In this document: positions 13,295-25,894 of the stretch, piece by piece
How the letters are laid out: each line of letters opens with the position of its first letter
How positions within the stretch are numbered: position 1 is the stretch's first letter
NCBI GenBank assembly: GCA_009741485.1
Contig: CM019214.1
Location: 22,156,267-22,220,266, forward strand
DNA length: 64,000 bases
From: Malurus cyaneus samueli
Lineage: Eukaryota; Chordata; Aves; Passeriformes; Maluridae
Reading direction: 5' to 3'
Notes under the pieces: generated by a model
The model's input: only the letters and a program-made list of their open reading frames with translations
Database searches by the model: none
What the model was told of the DNA's origin: nothing
Position numbers and translations under genes: made by a program

Positions 13295-13315
13295 AAAAAA
13301 AAAAAAAAAAAAAAA
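13295..13315. repeat. Poly(A) run of 21
   Basis: Uninterrupted A21, followed by GAGGAAAAG. It lies 26 bp after the stop of a 115-codon chance frame. Confidence 0.85.
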
Positions 13316-13980
13316 GAGGAAAAGAATTTAAGTATATTTTACCCTTGAATGCAAAATGTGTTTAAATACACTTTATGTACATGTGTGACCTGTTCTGCAA
13401 AGTTTCTCAGCCAGTATTTTCCTCACTGCCTGCTGATGCCAATGTCTGTACAAGCATTCTTCTATGCCAGTTCCAATGACTCTTCTCAGCATTGTATCAT
13501 GGTACAATTGCTGATACTGTCCTGTGTTTTTAATAAATGTTATGGTGGAATCTGTGTCTCAGCATAGCCAGTGGGCTGGTAGGCTAAAGGAGAGCCCAGT
13601 GGCTTGTCCTTGTAATGCAATCCATGAAGATCACAGACCTCTAAAGTGCAGGAATTTCTCCTCATTTAGAAGTTCAGTCACGCTGTGGGATGCACGGTAA
13701 TGGAAAATATGTATGTTTATTACCATTATCAAATGAACAAGTAAAGATAAGTCTTCATATTTGCCAAGTGACCTCCAAAGCTTCATGGAGGCTACAGGGT
13801 TGCTGATAATTTTAAGTTTTCTGTGGAAGCCAGAACTATTTTGGGGGCTGCATTACACTCCCCAATGTTTGAGGGTCCTGATAAAAGTCTTTTGGTTACA
13901 GGCTTGCAAAAAACAATCATACATATATTATTTTTAATGCAAGTCATCTACTGAAAATTACAGGGTTTAGATCAACACTG

Positions 13981-14120
13981 AAAAAACCAAACCAAACCAA
14001 ACCAAACCTAAATTAAACTGAGCTAAACTAAACAACAACACAACACAAAAAAAAAAAAAAAAAAAAAACAAAAAAAAACCAAAAAAACAAAAAAACAAAA
14101 AAACAAAAAACCACAACTAA
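13981..14120. repeat. AAACC pentamer array and A-rich tract
   Basis: Four to five tandem AAACC units, a degenerate bridge of related pentamers, then a long A-rich run interrupted by single C residues. This is a microsatellite that grades into low-complexity DNA. Confidence 0.85.
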
Positions 14121-16164
14121 AACCCACTTAGAAACAGAGAAACATCTTGGACAGATTGTAGTGCAGATGAAATACTATAACTGAAGTTGTTTAAATAACT
14201 TGGTTTTTTCCACTGGCAGAATGAAAGAAACTAACTTGGAATTGCTTCACTTTCTAACAATTATTTTAACAAATTATATTACTTTATGCAAAGAGGGGTT
14301 TAATTAATTCTTGAAATTTTAGGGCTTTGTAAGGTTTCCTTAAGTTCTAAGTTTCAGTATGCTATTTATTTCATTACAGTTGAACAAAAGTAGAATGTCT
14401 TATCTTTTATTTTTACTTTCTCGTATTTCCTTTCCCTTCAGGCCTTTTCATTAGATTCACATATAATTCAGGAAGTCATAATTTGGTTAATGTAATGCTT
14501 GCACTACTTGATGAATAAACCTCAGACTATAAATTTCATCTATCTGTAGTCATAACCTAAGGAAAAATAAAAACCTAGAGCAGTCAGGTTCTGATACGGG
14601 AGATTGTGGTACACAGACTCCAATGATTCACAGGAAATAGATTATTTGTATCTGGATCCAAAATTTCAAAATTCTTACTGCATTAGGTTATGTAATATGT
14701 ACTTTCAACAGCAGCGTGGTTGGATGTAGTACCGTCCATAAGGATATTTCATCCTCTTTTAGGAAACTGCATCTGCCAGAGCCTTAGCTCTTTAAGCTGT
14801 AATTATTTCTTTCACTCCCATTACCTCCATCTTTTATGTTATTTATCGTATTCTAGTATCCTGAATTACTAGGTCAGTAGCAGACTGATTTCTTTTCTTC
14901 AATCTCAAATAGCACCACCAATAGAGCAGTGATAAAGGAAATTCTTCATCCATACAGTGCAACATTGCAACTTGGAACTGTCCATGGAAGAAAAAGGTAA
15001 AGAATAACTATCAGCTCCTGGCAGCTCTTGTTTTCCTACCCTAGCCACTCTTTTTGTTGTCTTATTCTCATTAAAGAAACAAAATAGGAAAAGAAACAAA
15101 AAGTAAATCATATCTGAATGGTAGATAAAACCTGGAAAGCTGTAGATAAAACAAGAGAACTGGAAAGATTCTATGGTGATCAGGCATTGAATGGCTTTTA
15201 TTCCGACTGTCCCCTTAACATTTTGTGTTTTTAAATACAAAACTATATTTTTTTTTGTTTCTTTTTGTAAATTGTCTGGATGGTTCACAAGCTATTTTGA
15301 TTGTTCTATTTAAAAAGTAAACCTTTTGACATTTTTGATATTTCAGTTTTTTTTAAAAAAGCTACCCTAGGAGAAATGAAACTGGGTAGTTGGTATTTTA
15401 TCATGCTTGGAATATTTACAGGCAGTCATATTTGTATTTTAAAATATCACTTTTACATGTAATATTATTTTCAGGATACAAGAATCAATTAGTATGCAAA
15501 GTTATTTGCTGTATATGATGGGGGGAAAGCTTGTAAAGAATATGTGCTTTGTTTTTTTGACACAAAAAAAAGACATGAACAATAAATCCTAAGTCTTTTA
15601 TTATCATATAATTTAAGTGCTTCTGACACAGATGTTTGTATTTATAATTGAAAATTTAATTTGGCTTCAAATTTCCCAAGAGAATGTACACAATATTCAG
15701 ACACTTGGAAAAAAACAAGTTATGTTTTAAAGTGATTATAAAAGAGAAGCACAAGCAATTAAAATATCCAAAACTTTGTTAAATTGTTTATGATTCTTTT
15801 AGACCTCTAATTAATTGCTAGCTCTCATTTAATGGTGAGACTTACTTATTAAGCAGAGGATTCCTTCTTTCATGTTGAATAAAGATTCTAAAATGATATA
15901 GCAAATATAATTTGACTACAATAGATTCAATTGCTCCTATTTTGCTTTTACTTTATTTAATTTAGCATCTTAATCCTGTTAGAGATTCCTAATCAATGCT
16001 GTTTCCTTTTGTATGACATAGGATTCTTTCAGTTTCTGATGAGGCCAGTAAAGTCAACAATAAGCTCTTCTGAACTGGAAGCTACATTGTCTAAATTTGA
16101 TTGATATTCTTTCCCTAAGTATCAGGTCCTTATATTGGACCATAGCATAACAACAGTGGGGCCA

Positions 16165-16643
16165 GAAGGTCGAGGAAGATGATTCTGCTTTCACAAGACC
16201 CCACCTGCAGTACTACATCCAACCCTGGGCTCCACAGCTCAAGAAAGATGTGGGAATGAACCAGAAGAAGCCATGAAAATGATTAGAAGTGCAGAGCACC
16301 TCTCCTCTGAAGAAAGGCTGAGCATGCTGCAGGCTTTTGATATACAAAGGGAACTTAAAAAATGGAAGCATATTTTTTTTTACTGGGAGAAAGGTTTTAA
16401 ACAGAAAGAGGAAAGGGTTTTATGAGGTATAAGGAAGATTTTTTTATGATGAGGATGATGAGAAACTGAACCAAGTTGCACAAAGAAATGGTGAGCACTC
16501 CATCGCTTGAAGTGTTCAAGGCCATGTTGGATGGGTCTTTGAGCAACGTAGTTTACTGTAAGAAATCTCTGCTGTTAGAAGGGGCGTTGGACTAGATGGT
16601 CTTTGAAGTCCCTTTCCAATTCAAACCATTCTCATATTTGATG
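16165..16643 (+). mobile_element. CR1 LINE fragment, 5'-truncated, decayed
   Basis: This follows the CR1 ORF2 3' region in order: the ACAAGACCCCACCTGCAGTA block (reverse-transcriptase C-terminal part), the GAGCACCTCTCC and AGGCTGAG blocks, then GAAGTGTTCAAGGCCATG and TTGGATGGG. It closes with GACTAGATGGTCTTTGAAG and CCATTCTCATATTTGATGAT, an eroded form of the CR1 terminal octamer repeat. Indels break the reading frame throughout, so no open frame survives and the copy is older than the one at 3364. A short internal loss is likely near 16350-16375. Confidence 0.92.
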
Positions 16644-17458
16644 ATAAGTTCATTATTTCCTTGGGGTTTTGTACATGAAATGAAATAGAAACTCTTTTCA
16701 CCTGATTAGTGAATAGTAAACTGATATAAAGCTGAAGTCATCTTCCAGTTCTGTCCTGGTGACTTGCAGCAATCCTCCAAATGGTGTGTGTGTTGCAAAT
16801 CTTATTAAATAACTGTTTTTGTGGCATACTGCATTGTATGTCAATACTGAACAGTGCAAAATGCCTAGGGACAATTACATACTTAAACATAAAATTCACA
16901 ACAGTTGCAAATTAGGAATGCAAACTCTTACAGAAAATTCTGCCAGAACTTTTCAGTTAAAGGCAGAGGAAGAGTTTATCTATATTCATAATTCTCAACA
17001 ATTTTCTCCCACTGCTGGAGCAGGAATGTTAATATCTTTACCTTTATTTGGCCTCCACATAGAGCATTAATGCACCTATATAATTCGTAGTTCTTTTGCT
17101 AATCTTTTAATTAGTGTTATGATAACAGCACTGAGAGAAAAATTAAAGGTGTTCTTTTGTTACTATGTTGCTCTTAATTTTCATAATTCACAATCATGTT
17201 ACAATTTAAGAACTTATGAACTCCAGTTCTTTTTAGGTATTATTCACTCAACTTGCTTCTTTTTTTCCCATTTCATGTATTTCTAAAGCAGTTGTTAATA
17301 AAATATGGACACAGCCCAAAATGTTCAAAATGTCTTGCTGTCACATCCTTTCTTCAAAAGAAAAGATTGAAACAGAATATCTTCAAACTATAATGAAAAA
17401 AATGCTGTTCTTGTGCAGTAAGTTAGGTGGATCTTCTATCCTAAATGGTGAATGCTGG

Positions 17459-17525
17459 TTACTCGGGGAAAACTGGGAGTAGGGTAACTCGGGTAAAAGT
17501 TGGAGTAAGGTAACTCGGGTAACAT
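17459..17525. repeat. 26-bp minisatellite, 2.6 copies
   Basis: Units start at 17459, 17485 and 17511 (the last is partial). The core is ACTCGGGTAAAAGTTGGAGT. The second and third units agree best, while the first has several substitutions. Confidence 0.85.
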
Positions 17526-18257
17526 TTAAACATATTATCCTTGAATTTTGGTCTGAACCCCATTACCACAGTGTCTCTTGGTAGTAGGGCCCATGGGCTG
17601 AAGAGCTGAGAAATAGTCTCATGTGTAATTGGTGCTGAAGCTAGTCAAGGGTTTTGAATATTAATATCAAGATCATTAAGTATCCCTACAATCAAGTAAA
17701 TCATCAGGAACTGAACAAAGCATTGTTGTGAAATGTTCCCTAAGCTGTTTCTGTTTCATTGCAGGTTATGATGTGCAGTAATCCAAAGACTTTACGCATA
17801 CAAGTGATAAAGTAAAGATAAGCATTTCAATACTGAGTGAAATAAGCTGTAAACATTTTGAAGGAAGGGGCTGGAACATGGTTAACCAGTGGATCACTTC
17901 CAACCAAACCTGGTAAATTATCTAGAATCCAAGAGAGCAATGAAAATCTTTGTCATCTTATTATTATTTGATTCTAAAGAACATCACTATCCCAGAGCCT
18001 TTTATTAAATTGACAATCAGAGGAAGTAAGATATTTGAAGAAAATGCTCTTTGATTACTGATACTCAGTCAATGTGTAATTATGAAGACTTTTATTCAAA
18101 GATTCCTTCAATTCTTTCAAAGGTGCTTTCTTTAACAGATTTTTCAGTTTAAGCTTTGTAAGATGACGGTTTTAAAGTTCATGGATCATACACTGAATTA
18201 AATAGATTACAGAGTAGAGGTTCTATTTTAGTTACTTCCAAAACATTATCATGTACA

Positions 18258-18375
18258 AAAAAAAAAAAAAAAAAACAAAAAAAACAAACCACAACAAAAA
18301 CAAAAAAAAAACCAACAACAACCCTCAACCAAATAAATATGTATATATATTTGTATGTATATACATATATAGATT
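18258..18375. repeat. A-rich tract followed by TA/TG microsatellite
   Basis: About 55 bp of A-rich sequence with single C interruptions, then an imperfect GTATATATATTTGTATGTA array running into ACATATATA. Low-complexity translation of it yields an F/V/Y-rich minus frame that is not a gene. Confidence 0.8.
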
Positions 18376-20640
18376 GACAAAATAGAGATACCAGAACCTC
18401 AAGAAGGGTCATATAAGTCAAAAAGTTAACCTGTTTTTTCCAATTATATCAGGTGGTCTATTAACTGGCCTGCCAAATTTTGAATTGCTAATTAATTTTT
18501 TGAATTACAGGCAAAAAGAGTTAACTCTCTAGATAAGCTCATGAAGACTGGGTAAAATGAAGTTTTTTTCTGAGAAAATTCAGTGAAGACATAAGGACAT
18601 TGAGGAAGATCCTGAAGAATTGAAAAGAGTTTTAGCAGATAAGAGTTGGGGAAAAAAAAAGGCAGTGTAAGAGTGGTGATATTTTCAACGCATGGAAAAT
18701 GTCATAAACTTGTTGGAGACAAGCGAGTCTTAGACATTTAAACCAGAAAATATCTGTATTGCCCTCCCCTTCTGTGATAAATTTAAGATACTGCATTTTT
18801 TCCTTCATAATAACTGACAACACTTCTCATTTTCCTGTGATAAACCCATGACTGGATAGATTTATCTGCCAGGGCAAAAAATCTCAGGTGACATGACTAT
18901 TTCAGTAAATTTTATTTAATAGACTTTAGTCTTTTTATGATGGTGCTAATGAGTCAAACAAAGTTTCTTTTAGGTGCATGTGATGTCTGCATTACAGGTT
19001 TCTGAGAGGAAGAAAGGTCATTTTTAGTTTGATATCACTTCAGATAAGGTTGGACTGGAAATGGAGAACAACTCCCACCTTCTGTTTGCCAAGGGCAGAA
19101 TTTCAGCACTCTAGACGGCTGCTAACAGTCTTGAAGCTGAATGGGGAAAAAATGACAATCTAATCACACATTTGACTGCATGCTGAACTTTTCTTTTGAC
19201 AGGAAATTCATCTCTGAACCAAGAGCAAGGTGGCAAATGTACTGCTGATGCCAATCTCCTAAATACATTTATATCTGATTTGTATCGAGGATACATTTCT
19301 GATTATGTCTTTAGTCCATCAACTGCAGTTGTACATTTTGGTGCTTTTCTTCCTTAATTAAATCAGAATTCTTTTAAATTTGATAAAATATCTTCCAATC
19401 TAACAATTAACATACAGTTCCAACCTGGGAGTAGTGTTAGGTATGGTTCTTGAGTGTGTTCACAGCACTGGATAAAATATCTGTGTGTATACAGGCTTAT
19501 TTATAATCAAATTTTGTTTAGGGAAGGGAAAGATTTTCAGTAGAAAATTTCTCTTTGTTAGAGTCCAAAAAGACAAATTTAATGTTAATATTGAGCATAA
19601 TAACAAATTGATAAAGGCCAGCATCCAAAAAGTTGGAAGCTTTTGGAACCATAAAACCTCTGCTAAAATTCATAACTCTTCTGAGAACCTCTCCCTATTT
19701 TGCACCTTCAGAGTGTCATGGGTTGGATATGCCCTAAATGAAGCAGTGCCTTTGTTTCTTAAAAAAAAAATTAAAATCTCCTTTATAATTTATTTCTTCT
19801 ACCTCAAGTGTTTTATAATTCACAAATTATAATTTTCTGTAAGTTTTTTACACACATTGTTTTAGAAATTTCAACTATTCCCCATTTCTGGGAAGCAAAC
19901 ACTGAGTCTTATCTTTTCTCCCCTTGCAAGACTATCAGTTCCACCCTACATCCTCCTGGGACACCAAAATCCTACCTCAAAGCATGCATTCAGGGTGGAT
20001 GACAATTGGCATGTCTGTATTTTCTTTTTGTTCTCTATTCCAATTTTACAGGACTTTTTTTCCCATCTCTCCCTCCCTAACCCCCTACCCCTCACCACCC
20101 ACCCACCCCATTACTGAGCATGCAGCTTTGGTAATCAATGCTTTGTATTGGCCTCTGAACCTCTTTCCCAAGCAATAAAAGCTGATTTACCGTCTGTCAC
20201 GGTGCATAAATAGTCAGAGGTGCATTATTTTGTACTTTGATAACACTGAATTTTACTTACTAATCATCTTTAGATATGGTTATCCTAAACAAGCGTGTGA
20301 CATTTGCTCTGTTGTTTTATTTTCATTCTTCTTTTCCATGCAACGTAGGGCTTATTGTATATTATGTTCTCAGTTCCAGGTGATCACGGTAGGACTTGCT
20401 TTCTGCTGTTAACAGGTCACTTCTATTGTTTTCTTCCTGTCTTAATCAGCTGCTACTCCAATTGAAAAAGCATATGAAATCCTTCAAGCATTTATTGTGT
20501 CTTTAATACTTCAGGAAATAAATAAATAAAGGATTGTCAATTCAAATATGTCATACCAAGTGTGTCATTGTCACCTACAACATTCTTGGCCACTCTAAAT
20601 ACTCATCTGTTAGGTCAGTCTATAGAAAAACTTGTGTGTG

Positions 20641-20730
20641 TGATATAAATTATAGGTTAAATTATGTGTTGAATTACCTGTTAAATTATCTGTTCTAAAC
20701 AGATATAAATTATCTGTTTAATAATTATGC
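20641..20730. repeat. Degenerate tandem of GTTAAATTATCTGTT-like units
   Basis: Several imperfect ~16-18 bp units sharing TAAATTAT and CTGTT. The array is old and very AT-rich. Confidence 0.6.
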
Positions 20731-21339
20731 TCATCATATTTTACATTCATCTTCTTGGTAAAAATAATAGATATCATTCTTCAATTTATTCTATGACCCA
20801 TCTTCTATATCTCATCATTTATTCTTCTGGGACCAGCATTGTGTTGATGCCTGGATTATCCCACATAAAAGTTTGGGAGATGTTGCATAATCAGCCTTTA
20901 GAGCTTCTTGCTCTGCATTCCTGCTCTTGTCATTTATTGCCATCTAATGAATCAATGGGGTTTTAAACCTCTTTTCCCCAATGGGGAAAAAGTAATTGTT
21001 GGTGAGTTATTTGAGGGGAGAATTGGGGCAGAGAAAGGCAAGTAGAAGAGTGGAAAAATGTGCAGACAAACAATGGGAAAAAGGGATAGGAAGATATTCA
21101 AATCAAGTGAGGAGCGATGTCTGCGGCTTCCCCACCAGGCTTAGAGAAATCTATTGATCTGCTGCCTCTTCCTGTTTCTTCCCTCATCTTTCCTTGCAAC
21201 TTGGAGGATAGAGGAGAATGCTATATTTGCTCCATATTTTGAGCCTTTCCATCCCATGCACCATTTCCCTGTCACATCTAAGCATAGAAATACATTGCTA
21301 CTGATTTAAAAAAAACACTCTTGGACCTCTAGATCAAGG

Positions 21340-21937
21340 TGATAAAGTGATTTTGTCTGGGATAGAATTAATTTTATTCACAGTACCTAGTATGGGTATG
21401 TGTTTTGGATTTGTACTAGAAACAGTGCTGATAGCACAGGGATGCTCTGGTTATTGCTGAGCAGCACTTGAACAGAACCAAGACCTTTGTGCCTCTCACC
21501 CCATGCCACCAGCGAGGATGCTGGGGGTGCACAAGGATCTGGGAATGGGCAGAGCCAGAACAGCTGATCCAAACCAAACAAAGGGATATCCCACACTACA
21601 TGGTGTCATGATCATTAAATAGAGCAGGGGGAAGAAGGAGGAAAGGGGGGACTTTTGGAGTTACCCCATTTGTCTTCCCAGGTCACTGTTATGCATGACA
21701 GAGCCTGGCTTTCCTGGGGATGGCTGAACATCTGCCTGCCCACGGGAAGGGGTGAATAAATTTGTTGTTTTGCTTGGTTTGTGTATGTGGCTCTTGCCAC
21801 ACCTATCAAACTAACTTCACCTAATCACTAGTTTTCTCACTTTCACCCTTCTGATTCTCTCCCCCATGCCACCAGTGGGGAATGAACAAGCAGCTGCCTG
21901 GTTAGGATTAGCTGCTGGGTGATGTTAAACCACAACA
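21340..21937 (+). mobile_element. ERVL-type solo LTR
   Basis: About 600 bp that follow an avian ERVL LTR in order. The sequence has GGGATAGAATTAATTTTATT near the start and GTTTTGGATTTGT next, then ACAGGGATG with TTATTGCTGAGCAG. After that come GGGGGTGCACAAGGA, an eroded TATA-like ATTAAATAG near 21614, GGAGATGGCTGAAC-like sequence, and TTTTCTCACTTTCACCCTTC. It ends GTTAAACCACAACA, matching the TG...CA ends of LTRs. No internal retroviral genes are attached, so it is a solo LTR left by recombination. I find no target-site duplication, and it looks older than the LTR at 24584. Confidence 0.85.
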
Positions 21938-24578
21938 GTTAAACTCTTGGTAGAGGATATGTTCGAGATATAACAACCAGTACAGGCTCCCTTTGTTGAG
22001 AAAATCAACAGTAAAACAAGAACCATGTTTCCTGTCAGATTGCTAATACTTGTTTATAATTTGTTGGTTGCAATTTGATTGTTTACACATAGTAAATTAT
22101 TTTCCCCCTGTTTTAAATAGGGTGTCACTAGGTCACTAGTGTATATTTAACCATGAATCACTTCTTATTTTGGAAAATGATATCAGCTTTCATATATAGA
22201 CATGTAGATCTCTAAGTTACAATTAGAGAGAATGGTAAAATCCATGTTCCTTTACTCAGTGGAGAGCATGCTCCTGTCACTCAACCCTTCAAGGGGAAGA
22301 TTTTTCAAGTAGGAAATAAAATTAAATCTTTGTTTTCTCTGTTCCCTCTCCCTGCTGCATTTAGAATTTGCATATTCGCTTTTGTTACGTTTTTTCCTCT
22401 AATTTAGAATTTGATGGGTTTGATTTTTCAGTCCCTAATCATAATCAGCCCAAGTTCATCACTCTACTATGTCTGCAACAGTGCAACAGCTCAAAGCAGA
22501 ATTAGCATGGGCTGATTTAGCATCACAGAGAAGGTTGGCAGCACAGTTAAGAGAGATAAAGCTTTAGAAATTCATCAACATAACTTTTAGAATATGATTG
22601 ACAGATCATGTAAGAATAAAAGAAAAAAAAAGCATGGAGGCATTTTTAAATTATTTTTCATACTATTGGCCAATAAAAGTTTCTCTCCTCTGGCACAGTT
22701 CTGCTGCTGTTGTTAAAGGTGCTCAAACCCTCACACTCTGAAGAAACTGAAGCAAACCCAAGCATTTAAAACGTTGTCAGGATATTTCTTGACTGCAGAA
22801 AGAAGGAAAAAATCATTGTTTTATTCATGCTTTAAGACAATACAAGCAAAACTTTCCTTTTGGTAAAACTTACTTAGTAAGCCTTTTTAAATAAACAAAA
22901 CAGCTGGTGTTATACATTGCTGTGTGCCAGAAGCTCCAGGTTTATGTTTCCAAAAATGATTAGTCCACTACAGTACTTCAGGTGCAATGCAGCATCCTTG
23001 TGCTATCTGTCATTTAAATATCTGCATAGAAAAACAAAAAAAAAAAGATATTATGTACTGTTTTATGCTTTCACTGCACATACTGATACTATTCTTAGGA
23101 AAAAAAGTTTTATGTTATTTTATGTAAGCTTTAAAATACCATCTGATAGTTCAGATTGCTGGCCAACTTTTTCAATGTGTCCTGGAGACTTGCATGCTTC
23201 ACAGGGACTACTGAAATGCTCAAATATCTTGGTTAAGGAATCTGACAAAACACTAACGAAATTAAAGCTGAAGACATACAAAGTATTATAGGGGCAACTA
23301 TAGGTGACTGAACCCTAAAATAATTATCAGTTAAAGCTTTGAAAATGGAAATTAGAGCACACTCATTTAGCTGCTCCTGAGACTGTCAAACGGAAACAAA
23401 TCTCTTCAGTTGACAACCAAGAGGAGGTAACAAAAAAAAAAAAAACCCAAAAAAGAAATCTAGAAACCAAGCCAGACTAAATGTAGTTAACAACTAAAGA
23501 GTTTCAGGACTTATTATGAGGAACAAGAGGGAAGTGCATTTCGGGATTGAGTAAATTTTTATGGGAAGTATGAGGGAAAGTATAGAAGCAGAGAGAGGGA
23601 GGGAACAAGGTGGATAAGGGAGGAGGAAGTGTGGAAAAAGAGAGGGAAAGGGAGATGCAACATAACAGTTTGCAACCCCTAAAATTTCCAACAGTGTTAC
23701 ATTACTTATTAATAGACAAACCATATGAGATTTCACTAAAAAAAAATAAATTAAAACAGAAATTGCTGTTTTGCAAGACTGAATTCTTGCACAGCATTAT
23801 TTAACATATTAATTAAGAAAAGAAAGAAACATTAAAAATCATAAACTATTTTCAATTTAATGTGTTGTTTCAGTATTATTTTGGTCAAATTTCAAAAATA
23901 AAGGTAAAAGGTTACTCAGCATGGTTGCCTGTGGAGATTGAAAGAAGGAGATAACAAAGTGAGAGTTACCCAGGGAAATGCAAAACAAGTAAGAGAGAGA
24001 TAACAAAAAAAGAGACATGTAAAACACAAGAGAGTCCACAAAATTAACTACGATAGTGAAAAACACTATAGCATACATATTCAAGCAGCTGCAGCAGAGT
24101 ATGAGACATCAGCCAAAAAAGCCCATGCAACTTTGAGTTATAAATGAGGAGATGCACCAGCTGAAGCACCCCAAAGAAAAGATAGTTCTTCTCTGTACTG
24201 AACAAAACATCCAATGCACAAGATAGGGCAAGTCCATATACAAAATACTCAAAGGAATGGAATTATATTCAGTGGGCAGAAACTAGAAATCCGCAATATT
24301 AACCACATATGATCTTTCTGTTATCGCTTATTCAGAACAGATTATTATCCATAATGGTATTGTCTAATAGCTATTTCCCATATACCTTGTTATTCCTGAG
24401 ACAGTATTTTCATCACACATGAAGAAAGGGATTAGTTAAATAAATTTGCAAAGATGCATGGTCTTGTTTACAGTTCACTCTAGACATAAAAAGGTAGTTT
24501 TCCTGTCTCATCATATTTCTAAATTACTCTGGTAAAAATATACCCCATGTATCTTCTGCTATTATGATTGTTATATTG
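21938..24578. other. Non-coding unique DNA, no gene seen
   Basis: AT-rich unique sequence with purine-rich stretches around 23570-23650 (GAGGGAGGGAACAAGG type). The longest frame (124 codons, 22917-23291) has no recognised domain and is lysine/phenylalanine-rich as expected from AT-rich DNA. No transposon or RNA gene was recognised. Confidence 0.6.
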
Positions 24579-24583
24579 ATCTA
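24579..24583. repeat. Target-site duplication (ATCTA), left copy
   Basis: ATCTA immediately before the TGTCATGG start of the LTR, identical to the five bases right after its CACTACA end. Confidence 0.8.
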
Positions 24584-24817
24584 TGTCATGGTTTTACTTG
24601 GTCCGATTTTTTGGTGGGGGGATGGGATCAAGAAACCACAAAGATGGCTGCTGTGAGAAGTTCTAGAAACTGTCTCTTTCTTCTCCATCAAAAGGAGCCC
24701 TACCCCCTGTGTTTTAGAGCCAATCCTTCATGGCTCTGAGGGTGATGGACAGGCTGATCATCAGGCCTGGGCCAATTGCACAGGTTGGTTACACCTTTGT
24801 GACAATGTATTATCTGG

Positions 24818-24825
24818 TATTTAAG
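24818..24825 (+). promoter_or_regulatory. Probable LTR TATA element
   Basis: TATTTAAG within the first quarter of the solo LTR. Its position upstream of the AATAAA site fits a U3 promoter. Activity is not shown. Confidence 0.4.
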
Positions 24826-25130
24826 AAGAATTCAAAACAAGATAGGTGCGGCCACCATGTTAGCTTTAGGTTGTTAGCATGAAGTTTTAGTATCTTACAC
24901 TGGGAAAAACAGAGCAGGAGGGTGAGGAGATGTAAGAAAGAAATGGAGACTGAAGATCAATAAGGAGAAGACTGGATGATTGCTGTGCTTTTGGTTGTGG
25001 TTCTCGAACATGAGGAAAAAAGTGTCTCAGAAAGGACTGAGAGAGACCTGAATAGAAAAAAAAAAAGAGAGCGACCTTGCTGTGAGGAAAAAACCCTGGC
25101 CTTTTGAGGACTGGACTGAACTATGAGATG

Positions 25131-25140
25131 CCCCCCCCCC
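25131..25140. repeat. Poly(C) run of 10
   Basis: C10 inside the solo LTR, a site of likely length variation. Confidence 0.85.
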
Positions 25141-25422
25141 GCCTGAGAAGCTGTGTTCTGCCAGGAGTATTGTGATATTTGGTCTTACGCTGCCAAAACA
25201 ACGCAGTTTGGCCTTGAAGGACATTCTTTCTTTTCTCCTACAAGGTAAAGGAAATTCTCCCTCGCTGTTAACCAGTATGCACTGACTGTTCGTCGGACAA
25301 AAACCTTCCACAGTTTGAAGCTGTAAGAATGCTTCTCCCACAATGCTTGGACAACAATAATGGTGGTTTGATCTGTGTTAGACTTTCATTTTTCCTGCCC
25401 CCCTTTGTATGCGGGAAATGGT

Positions 25423-25436
25423 GGGGGGGGGGGGGG
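25423..25436. repeat. Poly(G) run of 14
   Basis: G14 inside the solo LTR. It could form a G-quadruplex with neighbouring G blocks and is also prone to sequencing error. Confidence 0.85.
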
Positions 25437-25588
25437 AGGATCTGGGAAAGAGACGGATCCCTGGAAAGGATAACAGGTGTCTTAAAATGTCCGTTTCTTA
25501 TCTTTTTTTTTTTCTCCTTGTAATTTTTTTCCCTATCTCTGTTTTTTTTTCCCTTCCCAGTGCTGTAGCATTCTTAGTAGTTTGTAGT

Positions 25589-25594
25589 AATAAA
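25589..25594 (+). terminator. LTR polyadenylation signal AATAAA
   Basis: AATAAA about 770 bp downstream of the TATA-like element in the same LTR, followed by T-rich and GT-containing DNA, as expected for the R/U5 boundary region. Confidence 0.5.
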
Positions 25595-25821
25595 TCTATT
25601 TTGCTTATATTATAACTTAAGTTATGCAGCCTGTCTGACGTTTTTTTTCTCTGGAGCACATCCGTATCTTTCTCTCAATTACGTTTTGTTATCTGAAAGC
25701 CATAAATTTTCGTGTTAATTGGGCTTTTGCTCTCCCTCCTCCCTCTCCGGTGGGCGGGAGGACGGAGGGAACATCGTTGGGTGCAGTGCTTTAAATTTTC
25801 AGCACAGTCTAAACCACTACA

Positions 25822-25826
25822 ATCTA
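25822..25826. repeat. Target-site duplication (ATCTA), right copy
   Basis: ATCTA directly after the LTR terminal CACTACA, identical to the left copy. Confidence 0.8.
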
Positions 25827-25894
25827 TATGTGCAAGGATTTTACAGTATGCAGAAGGGATAAAAATTATGGGAAATGGCTATCTATTATGAAAT

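Larger units (their letters stand above)
11956..16164. other. Non-coding unique DNA, no gene seen
   Basis: Unique AT-rich sequence broken by the homopolymers listed separately. Frames of 115 codons (12922-13269, plus) and 127 codons (14905-15288, minus) have no recognised domain; the second includes low-complexity F-rich sequence. The first is discussed under rejected items. A block near 13520-13560 (TAATAAATG, then TGTGTCTCAG) weakly resembles an LTR 3' end but is too short to call. Confidence 0.55.
16644..21339. other. Non-coding unique DNA, no gene seen
   Basis: AT-rich unique sequence. It contains the 26-bp tandem, the A-rich and TATA microsatellite and the degenerate GTTAAATTATCTGTT-type repeats listed separately. 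Open frames up to 115 codons (19485-19832) show no recognised domain. No transposon was recognised. Confidence 0.6.
24584..25821 (+). mobile_element. Solo LTR, 1.24 kb, with perfect 5-bp target-site duplication
   Basis: Starts TGTCATGGTTTTAC and ends AAACCACTACA, giving the TG...CA termini of a retroviral LTR. Both sides carry ATCTA. A 5-bp duplication is usual for ERVL (class III) and some other avian ERVs; the family name is my inference. A TATA-like TATTTAAG lies at 24818 and an AATAAA signal at 25589, so the U3-R-U5 order fits the plus strand. A C10 run, a G14 run and T-rich tracts interrupt the body. No gag, pol or env is present, so proviral DNA was lost by LTR-LTR recombination. The intact ends make it the best-preserved element in the window. 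Confidence 0.88.

Noticed and set aside
14905..15288. 127-codon minus-strand frame
   Set aside because: Its middle is an F/L-rich low-complexity stretch from A-rich DNA, with no domain, signal peptide pattern or splice context that I can support.
22917..23291. 124-codon plus-strand frame
   Set aside because: The composition follows AT-rich DNA (many K, F, Y) and no motif is recognisable.
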